In this document: piece by piece, positions 46,135 to 58,800 of the stretch
Layout: the number at the start of each line of letters is the position of its first letter
Numbering within the stretch: the first letter of the stretch is position 1
NCBI GenBank assembly: GCA_951799445.1
Contig: OX637292.1
Coordinates: 13,767,296 to 13,831,295 of the forward strand
Length of the DNA stretch: 64,000 nucleotides
Reading direction: 5' to 3'
From: Pseudisothecium myosuroides
Taxonomy: Eukaryota > Streptophyta > Bryopsida > Hypnales > Lembophyllaceae
Translations under genes and position numbers: made by a program
Notes under the pieces: model-generated
What the model was told of the DNA's origin: nothing
The model's database searches: none
The model's input: only the letters and a program-made list of their open reading frames with translations

Positions 46135-46175
46135 TCTAATGGAGGGCCAAATTCCGGAATGAATTGTAGATGCTC

Positions 46176-47454
46176 TAAGAGCATTGTCACCCTTCTTCTC
46201 CAAATTAGACTTGCCAAATGTTGCTTGCTAAGCTCAATTCATTTATTTGTCCCTTTCACTTGCCCATGCATGCCCCCTAATTCTTGCTCATTCCCATCAC
46301 GCCAAAACATTAACGTAAAATCACCTAAAAGCAATCCTTTTGGGGGCCTCAACATCTCATAGGTCAAATGACCAAGCAAATTTGATGAGAATATTAGTGA
46401 ATTTAAGAAAAATGCAACTTGAGTGCAGGGTTTCATGATTTTGCGATGTTCTAATAGTAATTATTTTACAAGTTTTTTAAGTTGTAAATATAGGGAAGCC
46501 TATACATTAGATTCACATTGAAATGGCATTAGAGAAAATTTGGGCCTTGTAGAAGGTTGTTTGACTTTTAGCAAATGTGCAAATATAGTGAAATAAATAA
46601 AAGTTAAATAAAACTAATAAATCTTTAATCAAAAATCTGACTAGGCAAATAAGCTGTTTTTCACAGGCAAGATTCCTTATGAGACAATTTAGGTTGATAA
46701 TTTTTCCTATTGCACATTTTCATGTAGTCAAATATACAATCCTCCTAAGGGCTGAAATTTTCTCTTGTGACACCCTTGAAGCATAAAATGTGACAACTTT
46801 CATTGGTTCTTTTGAAAAATTGTGGTGGTTTTGAGCTACATAATTATTCATTCAAGGCCAAGTTTTTGGTACCAAAAAACAGAAAATGCACTAGTAGAAA
46901 ATAGTCTCTTAATCGCAACAAAACAAGTCTAAATCAACACAATTTTTTAAATTTATGTCTAAATCAAGCTGTCTAAAGCAACAAAATATATTGATTTGGA
47001 CATTTTTTTCTACTATTAAAGGTGTTTCTACCTTATTTATATACAATCCATATACTATTTACATAGTAAAGGGCCACCACATTGATTTCTATTCATTTTA
47101 GATGATTGCAACAGCACTAAATGCAAAATTTGTGGACATAGCCCTGCAATACTCTAAAATTCCATACTAAGTTCATTTTTTGGAGCGGACAACTAATGTT
47201 TTTTAGCTCCTTGAACAGAACCCATGCCAACAAATTCACGTTCACAACACTCAATCTACAGATGCAGAAATTATACCTCAAATTTCAAATTGCCACCACA
47301 TGCTAAAAAATGATCCAAATCACAAACCACAAAGTACTTTGGAAAGATAATAAACTCTAATTTACTAATGTCTTTAGCATTTTTTTAAAAACTTGTAAAA
47401 TTATATAAGTATAATATTTTTTGACAAAGTATTTACTATCTAGTGCTACCACCA
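46176..47454. other. AT-rich intergenic DNA, no gene seen
   Basis: A possible very small CACTA-like remnant (CACTAGTAGAAAA at about 46,890 and an inverted partner near 47,007) is too weak to annotate alone. Confidence 0.4.
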
Positions 47455-48290
47455 TTAGCTTTGTTTACAGCCATCATATGGTGAGGCATGCTAACAAAGA
47501 AAACTTTAATCATCTCTAGAGACACCGCTTCCCTTGTTCTTTGAACGGTGTTGACTAATTCTTCTTGGTTTTGCAATAGCACCTCACTTTGGACAGTGTC
47601 TTTCACAATCTTCTACAAGTTTTCAATGGAGTTTAAGTCAGGAGAGTTGATAGGCCATGAAAGCTTTTTCACGCCATCCACTTGCCTCCAATCACTTGAT
47701 TCCTTGCTACGGTGTACTAGAGCAACATTTCCTTGAGTATAAGTGTTTCAGGGTGATTGTGGAAAAAATAAAAGCCACTCAATCGACTTTCATAAACTAT
47801 GTCCACAAAGTCCTACCCCTTTGTCTATCATGTAACATTATAATAATTATAATAAGAAAACACTTATTGAAACTAATGAATGCACCCCATGTCATCACTA
47901 TTGAATGAACAAATTTTTAAAATGGTACTAAACAATCCAAAGAAAAATATTCATGTGACTTTTGTGATACCTTCACTTACTTGATCTTTTTCCATTTCAA
48001 ATGAAGATTTATCTGTCCATATTACATTTTTTTAGTTAGATGCAGTCCAATGTCGGTGTTCATAGTCCTAAAGCACACCTTACACCACCACTAAAGTCGC
48101 TTGTGACAATCAAGAACACCTACAATCTCATACAATCTATTTTTGTCTTTAGAGGTACACCTACTCATCAAAACACACATACACAATGTATCCACAAGTT
48201 ATCACATTGCTTGGCCCAGGCATGTTTTGCATTGATATTTCATGAGAGGTTGTTGAAGCTCCACATATAAAGCTCAAATTGACAAAAATT
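47455..48290 (-). pseudogene. Tc1/mariner-type transposase relic
   Basis: On the minus strand, NVIWTDKSSFEMEKDQV near 48,025-47,975 fits the first catalytic Asp region of Tc1/mariner transposases, and LSWPINSPDLNSIENL near 47,665-47,615 fits the second, PDLNPIENLW, with the final Trp now a TAG stop. HRHWTA upstream also fits. Several stops and frameshifts separate the parts, so it is inactive. It could be the source family of the TA-type MITEs in this window, but no terminal repeats link them. Confidence 0.65.
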
Positions 48291-51200
48291 TGAATTGTGT
48301 TGCCTTTATAGTGTAGAAGCTACAAACGCAATTTGAAGTACAATGAATGCAATTAGATTTTCTTAGAGATGTGACTTCAATTAGCATCCAAATGACACCT
48401 AAAATTTAGTTAACTTGTTTTTCAACATTTAGATGGCATTTTCATGAAGTTTGGAGGTCTGAAGTAGAAGATATGATTACTCAAAGTTGCACTTCTTTTT
48501 CAATGACACTTAGAGCTCAAAAATTTGAACGTAAACTTCTTGGTGGATACTATACAAGAGACAATGGAGAATTTTTTTGAACCAAGGCACACCAAAAGCT
48601 AACTGGACCAACTTGGGCATGCAACTTGGATGGCAATGTACTACTACTCTTGAACTTCACAATATGGGACGCTTTGCTTCCAATGAATCAAGCTCTTTTC
48701 ACTATAAAAAATTCTTTGAATGCAAGCTCCCCCATGAATTGTGGGCTACTACACCTTAGATACTTTTGTTATAGTGGCATTATAGAAAGACCATAGCTTC
48801 TAGTAAATATTATTAGAGGGATAAAAAATGTTAGCCTTGTTGAGAAGAAACCAACACTACCGTAGTGTAACATGGTTTTTGTTTTTTTATTAATTCACTA
48901 ATGTCAAAATCAAATTTCTATAAAAAATTAAGAAATAAAGAACAAAATTTGTGAAAAATAAATAAGAGCTTTGTGCCTTGTCGAAAACTTCACTAATTAA
49001 TAAATATCAATGTTGGAAAGGTTTTGAATTTGTGAAAGAGAGAATTTACAAGACCTTGACTATTGAGTTAACATAGTTTGTTGTGGCTTGAAGACATTCT
49101 ATATATATTCAATACCTTGAACCGTTAACAAATAAATGAACCGCCACCAATACCTTGAACTGTTTCAAAGTCCATTTCTTCCATGTATGCATGATTCTCT
49201 TAAATTCCCGAGGAGATCACTCTTTGTAATTTAAGGTGTACACCTGAGTTAAGAGGGTATTTGATGTGGGGCTATTTACCTTGATTATTGTATTTAAGAT
49301 GACCTTATTTTTACATAAAAAGCTACGAGGGTATATTTCCAATACCTATGTTTTTTTATAAATTCATTCATGCAATTTTTAAAGTGGGGCTATCTTATAT
49401 ATACATTTTAAGTGTACAATTGATCAGGTTAAAAGACCAATTGTTTGTTGAATGATCAATTGAAAATCTAGATCGGATCCTATGAAATCAATTTTTGTCG
49501 GATGTTCACAAAATTTTGATACAAGGTGTGAACATGTTTCTCTTTAATGAAAATATACTTTTTCTTGATTGATTACCCAAATCAAAAGTTATATTGCCTT
49601 GAACTTTTTTAGCAGCTCGGACAATTTGGGCATCTTTTAGGCACCTTTTGCAAAAATGCTCATCAACTTTTGAAATTTGGCATGTACTTAATTAATAAAT
49701 ACAGCATACAATTATAAAAAAAAATTTAGTTCTCAAATCACATACTAAGAGGAGTCAAACTTCATTAGCTATGTTGGGGTGAATTAAAAAAAAACATTTT
49801 CTTCTAACTTCAAGCCCTATTATCTTGCAATATGTGAAGTCAAAGTTCTTGAAAATTTCCCACATATTCCAAATGTTTGTCTCTGATTTTTTATCCTTTG
49901 GATTTCAAGTTAAAAAAATTCTGATTGCACAAGAAATCATCAAAAAATGACTAGTATATTGCCAATGTACTTAACTTCCTTACATTGCAAGTTGATTTAG
50001 AGTAAGCTAGACTCCATATTTGCTTTTGAAAATTTTCATTAATAAACCTAACATCATATATGTATGAATGGCTAAAATCCTCATTTTTATGTAGAGAAAA
50101 AATTTAATCTAAGAAGGCTTGAAGTTTGCTGACTTTGTTTCGCACGAACAAAAAAAAGTTTTTTTTCTAACTTCAAATGTTATAATCTTTCAATCCACGT
50201 GGTCAAATGGGCTGAAATTTATTCCATACACTACCTTATTATTTTAATAGACTTTTGTATGGTTGGTTTTAAAAATAAATAAAATAAAATAAAAATTTGG
50301 ACAATGCATCAAAAATGGGTAGTTTGGACTTTTCCTCTTTTAAAATACCCTTTGGCCTTTAGGGATGAATAAAAGATTTACCATTGAACAGTTCAAAATC
50401 CCCATTGAACCTATTCCATGAACATTTTATTCAATATGAGTGCGCTTAACATTTATGGCTTCAATGAATGAAGTTAAACAGACTATAAACTTTATCCTCA
50501 TGGTGTACAGTTTTTAATTTGTTGAACACACTAAAATAAATCTCCCTATTTATACAATGTGACAATTTTTTCCACTTGTGGTCAATGCCTTACGTTTACA
50601 TTTCATTTTGTTGATATATACACTACTAATGTCGTGACACAATTTCAATCAACCACCATTCATTGTAGATTTTCTTGGCTATGTCCATTTTATCATCCAC
50701 ATGAAATTATTTGTCCACATTTATATTCATTGTACTATGAAAAATTTGCATGGCCTCTATTTGTCAAGGCTAACTTATTAATAAAAATTCCTACTATATG
50801 ATGTTTTATATACCCTAATTTATATATAATGGAGTATGTAGCATTTTATGGACCCTATAGTAGCCCTACATATTATATAAATTTTCTCTGTTTTGAATTA
50901 AATGGACCCTATCTTTTAACTCACTTTTATCTTTGAATTAAATAGATGACAAATTGTGAAATAATTACAAGACTACAAAACCAAAATCATCATTAATTAC
51001 ACATCAATGTAAACAAATCATTTTGGCTAAAAAAAAAAAAAATTTTGTCATTACAAAGACAAAACTCATGTCAGACTATGGTAGTCATTTCATAATTTTT
51101 GACATGTACATGATATTATGTAAATTTTCAAAGTTTAAAGTATAGGACACCTATTTATGTCACTAGACTTTCCTTAAACAATTGTGTGCTCTTGAAGAAA

Positions 51201-51480
51201 AAAATGCATTCATTTCCATTAAGAACTCAAAAAATTCTTCAACTTTCATTGGTTGCTCTTGAGAGCTTGTGGTAGTTTTGGATGAATGAAAGTGGCCATT
51301 CAAGGTTTAATTTGAATGCCATAAGTGGTGCAAAATGTGGTGGCGCTTGTAGGTGAATATACTTCAAGTGTTATTTTGGAGGCTTTGGTGATTTAAGGTG
51401 CATTTAATTTTCATTCAATTTTCTATCGTTGACTTCACCTTTTGTGTTAAAATTGGGTCCATAAAGCACTTTTATTGTAG
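48291..51480. other. AT-rich intergenic DNA, no gene seen
   Basis: Degenerate TTAA-family-like pieces (for example TTTGGCCTTTAGGGATGAA near 50,348) and poly-A/T runs; no supported gene. Confidence 0.45.
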
Positions 51481-51529
51481 ATGTAGGGTAGGAGTGGCAA
51501 AAATTAATTCTAAAAGGGCGGTTGCAAGA

Positions 51530-52545
51530 AAGAGTAGTGGTGCTATTTTGCGAGCGTGCGAGCATGAGCCTATGAGCATTGAGCAGGGATTATGTGAGTA
51601 TTGAGCTCAGAAATTTGAAGAAGCACTAGAAAACTTAATAATATTTCTAAAAGTAGATTCCATCTAAAAAATTTAGGTCAAAATTTATCATTTTTAGTCA
51701 ATTTTAGTACCTATTATTATGGACCTATTACCGTGGTTGTGTAGAATTCAGATGAAAATTATAATTTTTAGTGTTGTCTAAAATATTAGAAGTATACATT
51801 ATGAAAAATGATGAACTCAATTGATGTGAAAGTTGAATAGAAATGGAAATAAGTTTGTATAGAATATTGGTTGATCACTATCCTATAGCAACGTAGATCA
51901 CCTCAGGGCTGATAGGAAGGTACCAATAAGTTTTTCTTGATGCACTATTGTTAGAAAAAAATTTGTTGATAAGAATTATTTTTATATCTATTGATCTTTG
52001 TCACAATGAATTTTATTTTGGTTGGTCATTGTCTTGTAGCATCATGGATCTTCTCAGGGGCAATAGGAGGATGTCGACACTTTGTTCTTGATTTGCAAGT
52101 CGATGGACTTGTTTAGACTTTTTTTTAAAATTTATTGATAAGAATTCAATGTGTGGAAAGAACTTAGATCACTAGATTTTAAGAAGAAAAAAAAATTGGT
52201 TATTAATAGGATTTGTTTGAAATCGACTAAGGTTGTTCCATTGAGATTATGATCACTTCCTTCTTGGTGTTGGTCTCCCCTTGGTGCTAAGGGGAGCCCC
52301 TTAGCCGCAAAAAAAAACAAGAGGGCAATGATTATAAAAAACAAAATCTCAATAGAACAACCTTAAGCAATTTCAAGGTTGTTCAAGGGACCACTGTAAT
52401 AGGTCCACGGTAATAGGTTCATAATAACAGGTATTAAAATTGATAAAAAATAATAAATTTTGACCAAAATTTTTAGATGGAATCTCTAAAAAATTATATG
52501 CTCACAAGCTCACACACTCACAAAATAGCAACCTTGCAAGAAAGA
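51530..52545. repeat. Large inverted repeat, arms over 90 bp
   Basis: The region about 51,655-51,740 (TTCCATCTAAAAAATTTAGG to ACCTATTACCGTGG) is the diverged reverse complement of about 52,400-52,490. The loop holds a roughly 170-bp direct duplication (51,890 and 52,040, phrase GGATCWYCTCAGGG) and a nested MITE. Boundaries are approximate. Confidence 0.6.
52230..52363. mobile_element. TA-type MITE, family AGGTTGTTC, 134 bp
   Basis: Ends AGGTTGTTCCATTGAGAT and ATCTCAATAGAACAACCT are inverted and flanked by TA (52228-52229, 52364-52365). It lies inside the large inverted repeat. Confidence 0.75.
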
Positions 52546-53817
52546 GTGTCCGTTTTTGTTCCATTTTGGCTAATATTCCCAGTATTGTGAGCTTTTGGAC
52601 ACGAATTTTTAAAAACTAAATAAAATAAAATAAAAGTAATCAATATAATTAATATTAAAAACTATAGCAGATCACCAAAATTTCAAACCTAAAAAAATCT
52701 AAGTCGAAAGTTATTTATAAAAAAGAATGAGGTGAAATTTTGAAGAAAATAAATTTTGTGACACTTTAATTTGTAAAAAATAGAAAAAACAATTTTGAAA
52801 GAAAATAAAAATTGTCCATTTGGAAAGACTTCATGGTAAAGAGATTTCACCCAAAAAATGATCTTGAAACCATCATCAACATCTAGAATTGTGCTCTTTG
52901 TATAAGTGTAGAGGACATACAGTAAATATTTTTAAATGCTCTTTTGTAGAAATATGACTTCCTACTATGGAAATAGACCATACAAATTTTAGCTCTAGAT
53001 TATAGAATTTGAGGACTCCATAGTACTAAAAACCCTTGAAATTCAAAATGTGATATATTAATTCAATAAATCTTAAATATAATATGATTTTTTAAATTAA
53101 AAAATGGGATAGAATTACACTCAAAAGAAGCATCTCCAATAATATTCATGCAAATCATACTTCAATAGTTATTGCAAAAAAGCTTCAGCACTCCTTTTGT
53201 GATAAATCACCAATACCACTCTTTCTTGCAACAACCAAAAAATAATAGCCAAAGTTTTTGAAATATTGAAAAATTATTTTATCAATTTTTTTAATTGTAA
53301 AAAGATAGAATTCTAATAAAATGATCTATTTTTATCATCTATCAAACCCTAGTTTGCACTTTTCAAGAAAACTAAATATCTGATAAAAATGCAAGATGCA
53401 TCAATCTTATCCTTCACTTACAATTATCAATCATATTAATTTTATCATTATTTCTATAAATAAAAATTAATTAAAAATATTAGAATTATATTTCAAAATA
53501 TTATTATACAAATTTCCACAAATATAGAATTTTATAGTGACATTGATTGTGCTATGGCTTCTATAATTTCCTCTAAAATCCACACAACTTGAGAACATAT
53601 GATGGTGCCATTTTAGCCCCTAAGTGCTTTTGGGTGTCTTCAATACATTTGTACATTGCCTAAGTACGGTATACACAACCTTGCATGTGAATGATTTACT
53701 ATCCATTTAAAAAAATAATTGGTTGAATGCACGTCAGGTATTCAATCATGGCAGATGTGGATACGAGATTAAAAAGTTATTGCATGATATGTAATTTTCA
53801 TTGGTCGGCCGAGCAGC
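52546..53817. other. AT-rich intergenic DNA, no gene seen
   Basis: The last 70 bases (to GGTCGGCCGAGCAGC) are the reverse complement of part of TTAA-family copy 2 (about 10,826-10,890), so a fragment of another copy is present. Confidence 0.5.
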
Positions 53818-53821
53818 TTAA

Positions 53822-54460
53822 CCTCTAAATGCCGAAGGCACCCAAATGTGGTGTCGAAGAAACTTTGAAGTTAAATAAAACCTTACCAAATTGCTATTTT
53901 TAATAGTTTATATTTTTGAAAGATTTAAAAAAAAATCTAGTTTTAGTATCAAAAATTTGATTTTGAAAATGAACTATTATGATTTTTCTATTCAAGATTT
54001 TATGCAAAGGAACCCATTGCAATCTTGACTTTTTGTAGTGTTGAGGGCCCTTGGAAATGAGCCTCAAATACACTAGATCTTGGAGAAAAAAATCACACTA
54101 ATAATTAATTTAAAAAAATTGTAGAGTAGATTTTGAAAAGTCATAAATTGATTGGGGTTATATTTGTTAGGCCCTTCAACCTCATATTTTTTTGGTCTTG
54201 AACTTTTTAGATTTGAACATGCAGAAAGAGGGCTCAAAGATTTTCATAGTTTTAACACCTTCATGATCAAACATTATAATCTTTCAAGCCTTAAATGATA
54301 TTGGTATGTTTTCTTTTCCTATGTGATCTTTAACATGTCTAGTTTGAATTTCTATGGTTACAATTTAAAAAAAATTGATTCAACTTATCAAAATGTTGGC
54401 TTTTTGTTCAATTTAGAGCAAATTCCAAGAGGCTCAAAACAAGCCTTGGGCATTTAGGGG
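53822..54460. mobile_element. TTAA-family element, shorter variant
   Basis: TTAA flanks at 53818-53821 and 54461-54464; ends CCTCTAAATGCC and GGCATTTAGGGG. 639 bp, non-coding. Confidence 0.7.
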
Positions 54461-54464
54461 TTAA

Positions 54465-54795
54465 AAAACCCGCAAACTAAAACTCCTCATAACTTTCATC
54501 TCATAAATCAAAATGGAAGATTCAAAGCTTCCCGCGTAAATATAAATCTAAAGAACAAATTTCAAATTTTTATTTTTTGAAAAAGTGATTTTTAAAGAAG
54601 TTTTTTGAGCTACCCAAGTTGCCTGCCGACTAATGAAAATTACATATAGTCAAGTTATGAAAATTGTTAGGATTTAAAGCTACTCTTAAGGAATATCTCG
54701 TGTGAAAATTTCAAAGAAAAAAATAATAATTGTGTTTATAGTGAGCTGCCCAAAATCGCTATGTTGTCAAAAAATGGTGTTTGGTCCTTTAGGGG
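54465..54795 (+). mobile_element. TTAA-family element, 5'-truncated copy
   Basis: Matches the right third of copy 2 (CAAAGCTTCCCGCGTA to GGTGTTTGGTCCTTTAGGGG), ending before TTAA at 54796-54799. The left part is missing. Confidence 0.7.
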
Positions 54796-54956
54796 TTAAG
54801 AATAATGTTTTCTGAATTTTACATGAGGTCTAACTCCAAAATAATGATTGAAAATGGATCACCATCAAGTGTATTTAAGGGCCCTTCCACCTTCAATCCT
54901 TGGGTACACATTTCTTGTATTATACACGAGGGTTTGTCATTATTAAAACGGCTATA

Positions 54957-54981
54957 AACCCATATTTAACTAATTATGGAC
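54957..54981. repeat. Left terminal inverted repeat of copy B
   Basis: AACCCATATTTAAC, then TAATTATGGAC. Compared with copy A only two of the first 14 bases differ. The left flank is TATA; the matching right flank is outside the window. Confidence 0.7.
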
Positions 54982-55881
54982 AAATGCGCGAATTATGGAC
55001 AATTTTTTCACTTAGCCTCCACTGCAGAGTAGAAAAACATGCTTGAAATGATGGAAAAGTATCGGCTGCCCTCCCACACATTGTGAAAATGTACATTTGG
55101 TAAGTCATAAAATGTTGCCATGAAGGAAACTTTGTTTTCCAAATGGAAAAGGAAGTAGTGGAGTTGCTTATTTGCAGTGGTTTTCGTGTGTGGTCAGAAG
55201 GTATGCCTATAACCGCGCCCCTGAAATGAAGAAAACTCCCAGTACAATTCCCATAATCCAAATCCATGTCAGCCTCAAACAACATGTAGTCTCAGCCTGG
55301 TGAAATGTATCGGCCGGCAGCCAACAAATGAGTAGACTAATGTGCCTAGCGAGAATAAAACAGAGCAGAGAACATGAGTGAGAGCTGAGCAATCCGGTTG
55401 AGTAGCGCACTAAAGAGCATTATTTGTAAAACTGTCCTTAGGTGAACTTCATATAAACTGATAATAGAATTCCACAAGTTCGTCGCCATTCCATTACGAA
55501 ATGATGTGTCATCCACCAAGCAGGAGTACCAAAAACGTTTTAGAGATTGCTGTACAGACCTACATTCCATGTGTTGGCCGATAGTCGATACATATGGTAA
55601 CCATTAAACGCCCAGCCTGAACTAACTTCAGACATATAGTTACTCCCTTCCTGACCCCAAACGAGAGTACAAAATGTGGACGTTCCTGGCTTTACCATTG
55701 ATTGAAATCATCTTGTGGATAGAACAGTGCGCTTCGGCAGCAGCAAAGAGTGTTGTATCGGCTGGCAGCCGACACCTGCATCCGCGTACGAGAATCCCTG
55801 AGCGGAATGTCCTTGTAAATCCTCCGTAATCCGAATTCCGACTATCGGCTGGCAGCCGACCGATCCGATACCGTAGCAGCG
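54982..55881. other. Left subterminal region of copy B
   Basis: 3' flank of the transposase-like gene. Palindromes at about 55,060 (degenerate), 55,308, 55,570 (degenerate), 55,754 and 55,842. No gene seen. Confidence 0.6.
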
Positions 55882-58800
55882 CTAATCATGTCTTTGTTCG
55901 TCTGCATCTGTGTCCAATGTTGCTCCCGCGGCCTCTAGATTTGCAAGTGCAGCAGCCACGGATGCCTCCGGGATGACATGAGAGTTGGGAGGTCCATTCT
56001 TTGCATGCGAGGGCATTCTGTGCGAGTACAAGACCATGCTGACATGTACTATCTGTGGAAGAGTGAGTTCCTTGTGCCATCTCCTTGTCCAGCATTCCCT
56101 TGCCACCAGCGCCTTTCCTTCCCTCTTCGCCTTCATTGGAGTCCACCACTCTATTGTGAAGTTCCCATACGATGTCCCTGGAGTCCTGTTGACACATTCC
56201 AGTACCCGTCCCAACCAAACCGGCACGTAATTGTTTTGACATGGTCTACAGAGCACAAAGTCTCCTAGCAAAACATCCCTGAATGGATTGAATGTCAGTC
56301 TGGGTCTGTCTTTGGCTGGTCCGCAGTATAGAGTATTCTCTGGTTCGTCCTCCGGAGTGGTGTCCAGTGAATGATATGCTTCTGTCCCCTCCCCCGTAAA
56401 AGCGTCTCCGTGATCTCTTGTCCAGTCTGAGAGCGGCCACAATCCTTCTCGAAGCTCTGCTTGATTTTGTGGCATGACTGAATTGATTTCCTTGTAAATT
56501 TTTTCCCAGTAAGCCACACACCCCACCATTTCCTGTGCATATCGCTTGTTTCTGGCCATTCCCAATTTCCAGAATTCAATGTACTTTGCGATTCCATTTT
56601 TGATGAATGTTTGTTTCTCCCTGCATTCGCTCGCCCTTGCGACTTCTTTCTCTGCATTCCGCCTTTCTGTATTAATCTCCACGTTCCCCCAGAGTGCCTT
56701 GTAGGGCACTGGTCTAGGATCCCCCTGCGGTATTTTTGGTCTCCCATTTTCGTCCGCTGTCCACATTTTGACTGGAGGCCCCGGAGGCAGCCACGACGAA
56801 TCCGTTGCCCTTTTCTTGTACCTCATGACCGGCCATCCCCGATCATCTCCATCTTCGACTACATAGAATTTGAATATGTGTTTATCTCCGAGTCCGATGA
56901 TCTTGTTTACGCCCTCATGATGGAATCCTCTGAGGTATTCCTTGAAGTCTGCGACCTCTTGCACGACCTCCGGGACGAATGCCACCGTCTTCTGCGAGTC
57001 CATGAACGCCTTCATGAGATCTGCTAGTACATACGTGTTCTTCTTTTTGATGAGTTTCGATAGATAACTGAAGTGCGCATCAATGTCTTCGTGCGTATGC
57101 CCGACAATTAGAAATCCGACTGTAACTTCCTTAAATATGCGCCTCGCGGTGAGTAATGAGCAGAAAGCCATGAGGAACCCATTTTTGTTGTCCTTTGCTG
57201 AGTTGTCCAGTTGCAAGAAGAGCTTCCTCGGTAGTGGAATATGAGGCCGCCCTGATGTTTGAATGTTATTAACCTTCTCTTGTGCCTGCGGAATGGATGA
57301 GTTGCACCTGGATTTTCCATGCATCAGAGCCTCAAAGAAGCTATTCTGCGGTGGTGATTTGAAGAGCACCTTCGACTCCCGCACAGGTGGTGCTTCTAGC
57401 GCCCTAAGTACCCTACAGAGCGACGAAATTGTGAAATTTGAGTCCCCCGGCCAGAGCGAGGTTGAATAATGCGCATATGCGCCATCTCCATGGCCATGTG
57501 TGAGCATGCCCGTGCAAGATATTGGCAATTGCCCTAGCCCCGCGGTGGCCTTTGTGACGCGCATCATCCTTGGAATCGCTGTCTTCTTGGTGTCCATTTT
57601 ATCATGAATGATGCACAGGAACTCTGATGGATTTCTGACTGACTGCGCGGTCCATCCTCCATAGACATTTCTACATGCCCTTTGGTAGTTGAGATGTCTC
57701 TCTCTGTCGTCGACTAGCGCCTGCCACTCATCACAGCCCCTAGGATACTTTGCAATACACTCTACGAGGAAGTCACATTCTGTGCATTTTGAGAAATTGC
57801 TTCCCACCGCCTTGACCTCTACATTTTTGAAATGTGTTTTCCGAAGGCGGCTGATCGCGGACTGCGAGACTGGCTCCAAATTGCATACCCTATTGACCTG
57901 AAGGACATCATTTGGCAAATGAGGTTGCGCAATAAGGTTGAGCATTTGTATCGGCCGGCAGCCGACAGAGATGCAGAACCCTGACTGAGGAAAGCAGAGA
58001 AGTATGCCTAAAGCGCCTGCCAATGTGCTTCCATTCCATAAGTACATGGTATCGGCTGGCAGCCGACAAACAGTAGTATGTAATGTCTAAATAGAAGAAG
58101 ATGATGAACTTACTGAGTTTACTTGTTCGCGCATGTGATCCCACGTCATTGCCGAGGGCACGACCTTGAGACTGTCTACGCGCTTATTCCCAACTAGCCT
58201 GAATTCGTTTGGCATCTGATCTGCATTCTCATTGATGATTGTCATGAGAGTTGCTTGGGCTTGAATAGTTTTCGGACGTGGTCTTGTGGACCTCGCATTC
58301 CCATGCGATCCGCTGACCGATCCTCCTGCGGCCGCCGCCTTGTAAACATGGTATGCCGACCTTGAGACCCCGTGAATGATACACCAAGCGTTTTCGCATA
58401 CGTCTCTATTTGCAAGAGTAATGACTTTTTTACCTGGAACGATCCCCGGATGTATTTGAGTGTGCACCGCATATGCCATTTCCCTCCTTGTCTCGAATGT
58501 GGCTGCGAAGAACTTCCTTCGTATATTTTTTGTTTCCTCCCAAGGAAACGTCTGGCAGCATCTGAGATTGCAGCACTTTTGCGAGCTGACCGCACGTATC
58601 TCCAACTCCGAGGTCTTGAGCTGCAATTTGGATTTTCCACCGCGATCCTTGTGAGTGACTTTCCTGCGCACCGACCGGTAGGGATTTCTGGGCACCCCCT
58701 GACATCCGTTGTCATCCGGCTCCTCCAGCAGAGCAGCCTCTGAGCAGAGCGTGACCATCTCCGAGAGTAGCCTTCCCCCCTCTAATCTAGCGTGTGTTAT

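Larger units (their letters stand above)
45386..46175. mobile_element. Tourist-like element containing nested inverted repeats
   Basis: Ends GAGCATCTGCAAT and ATTGTAGATGCTC are inverted and flanked by TAA (45383-45385, 46176-46178). A subterminal inverted pair GGAATTTGGCCCTCCA supports the boundaries. About 790 bp; the interior is built of at least three further inverted-repeat units. Confidence 0.7.

Noticed and set aside
46888..47020. Possible CACTA-type mini-element
   Set aside because: Only about 13 bases of CACTAGTAGAAAA are convincing and no 3-bp duplication was found.
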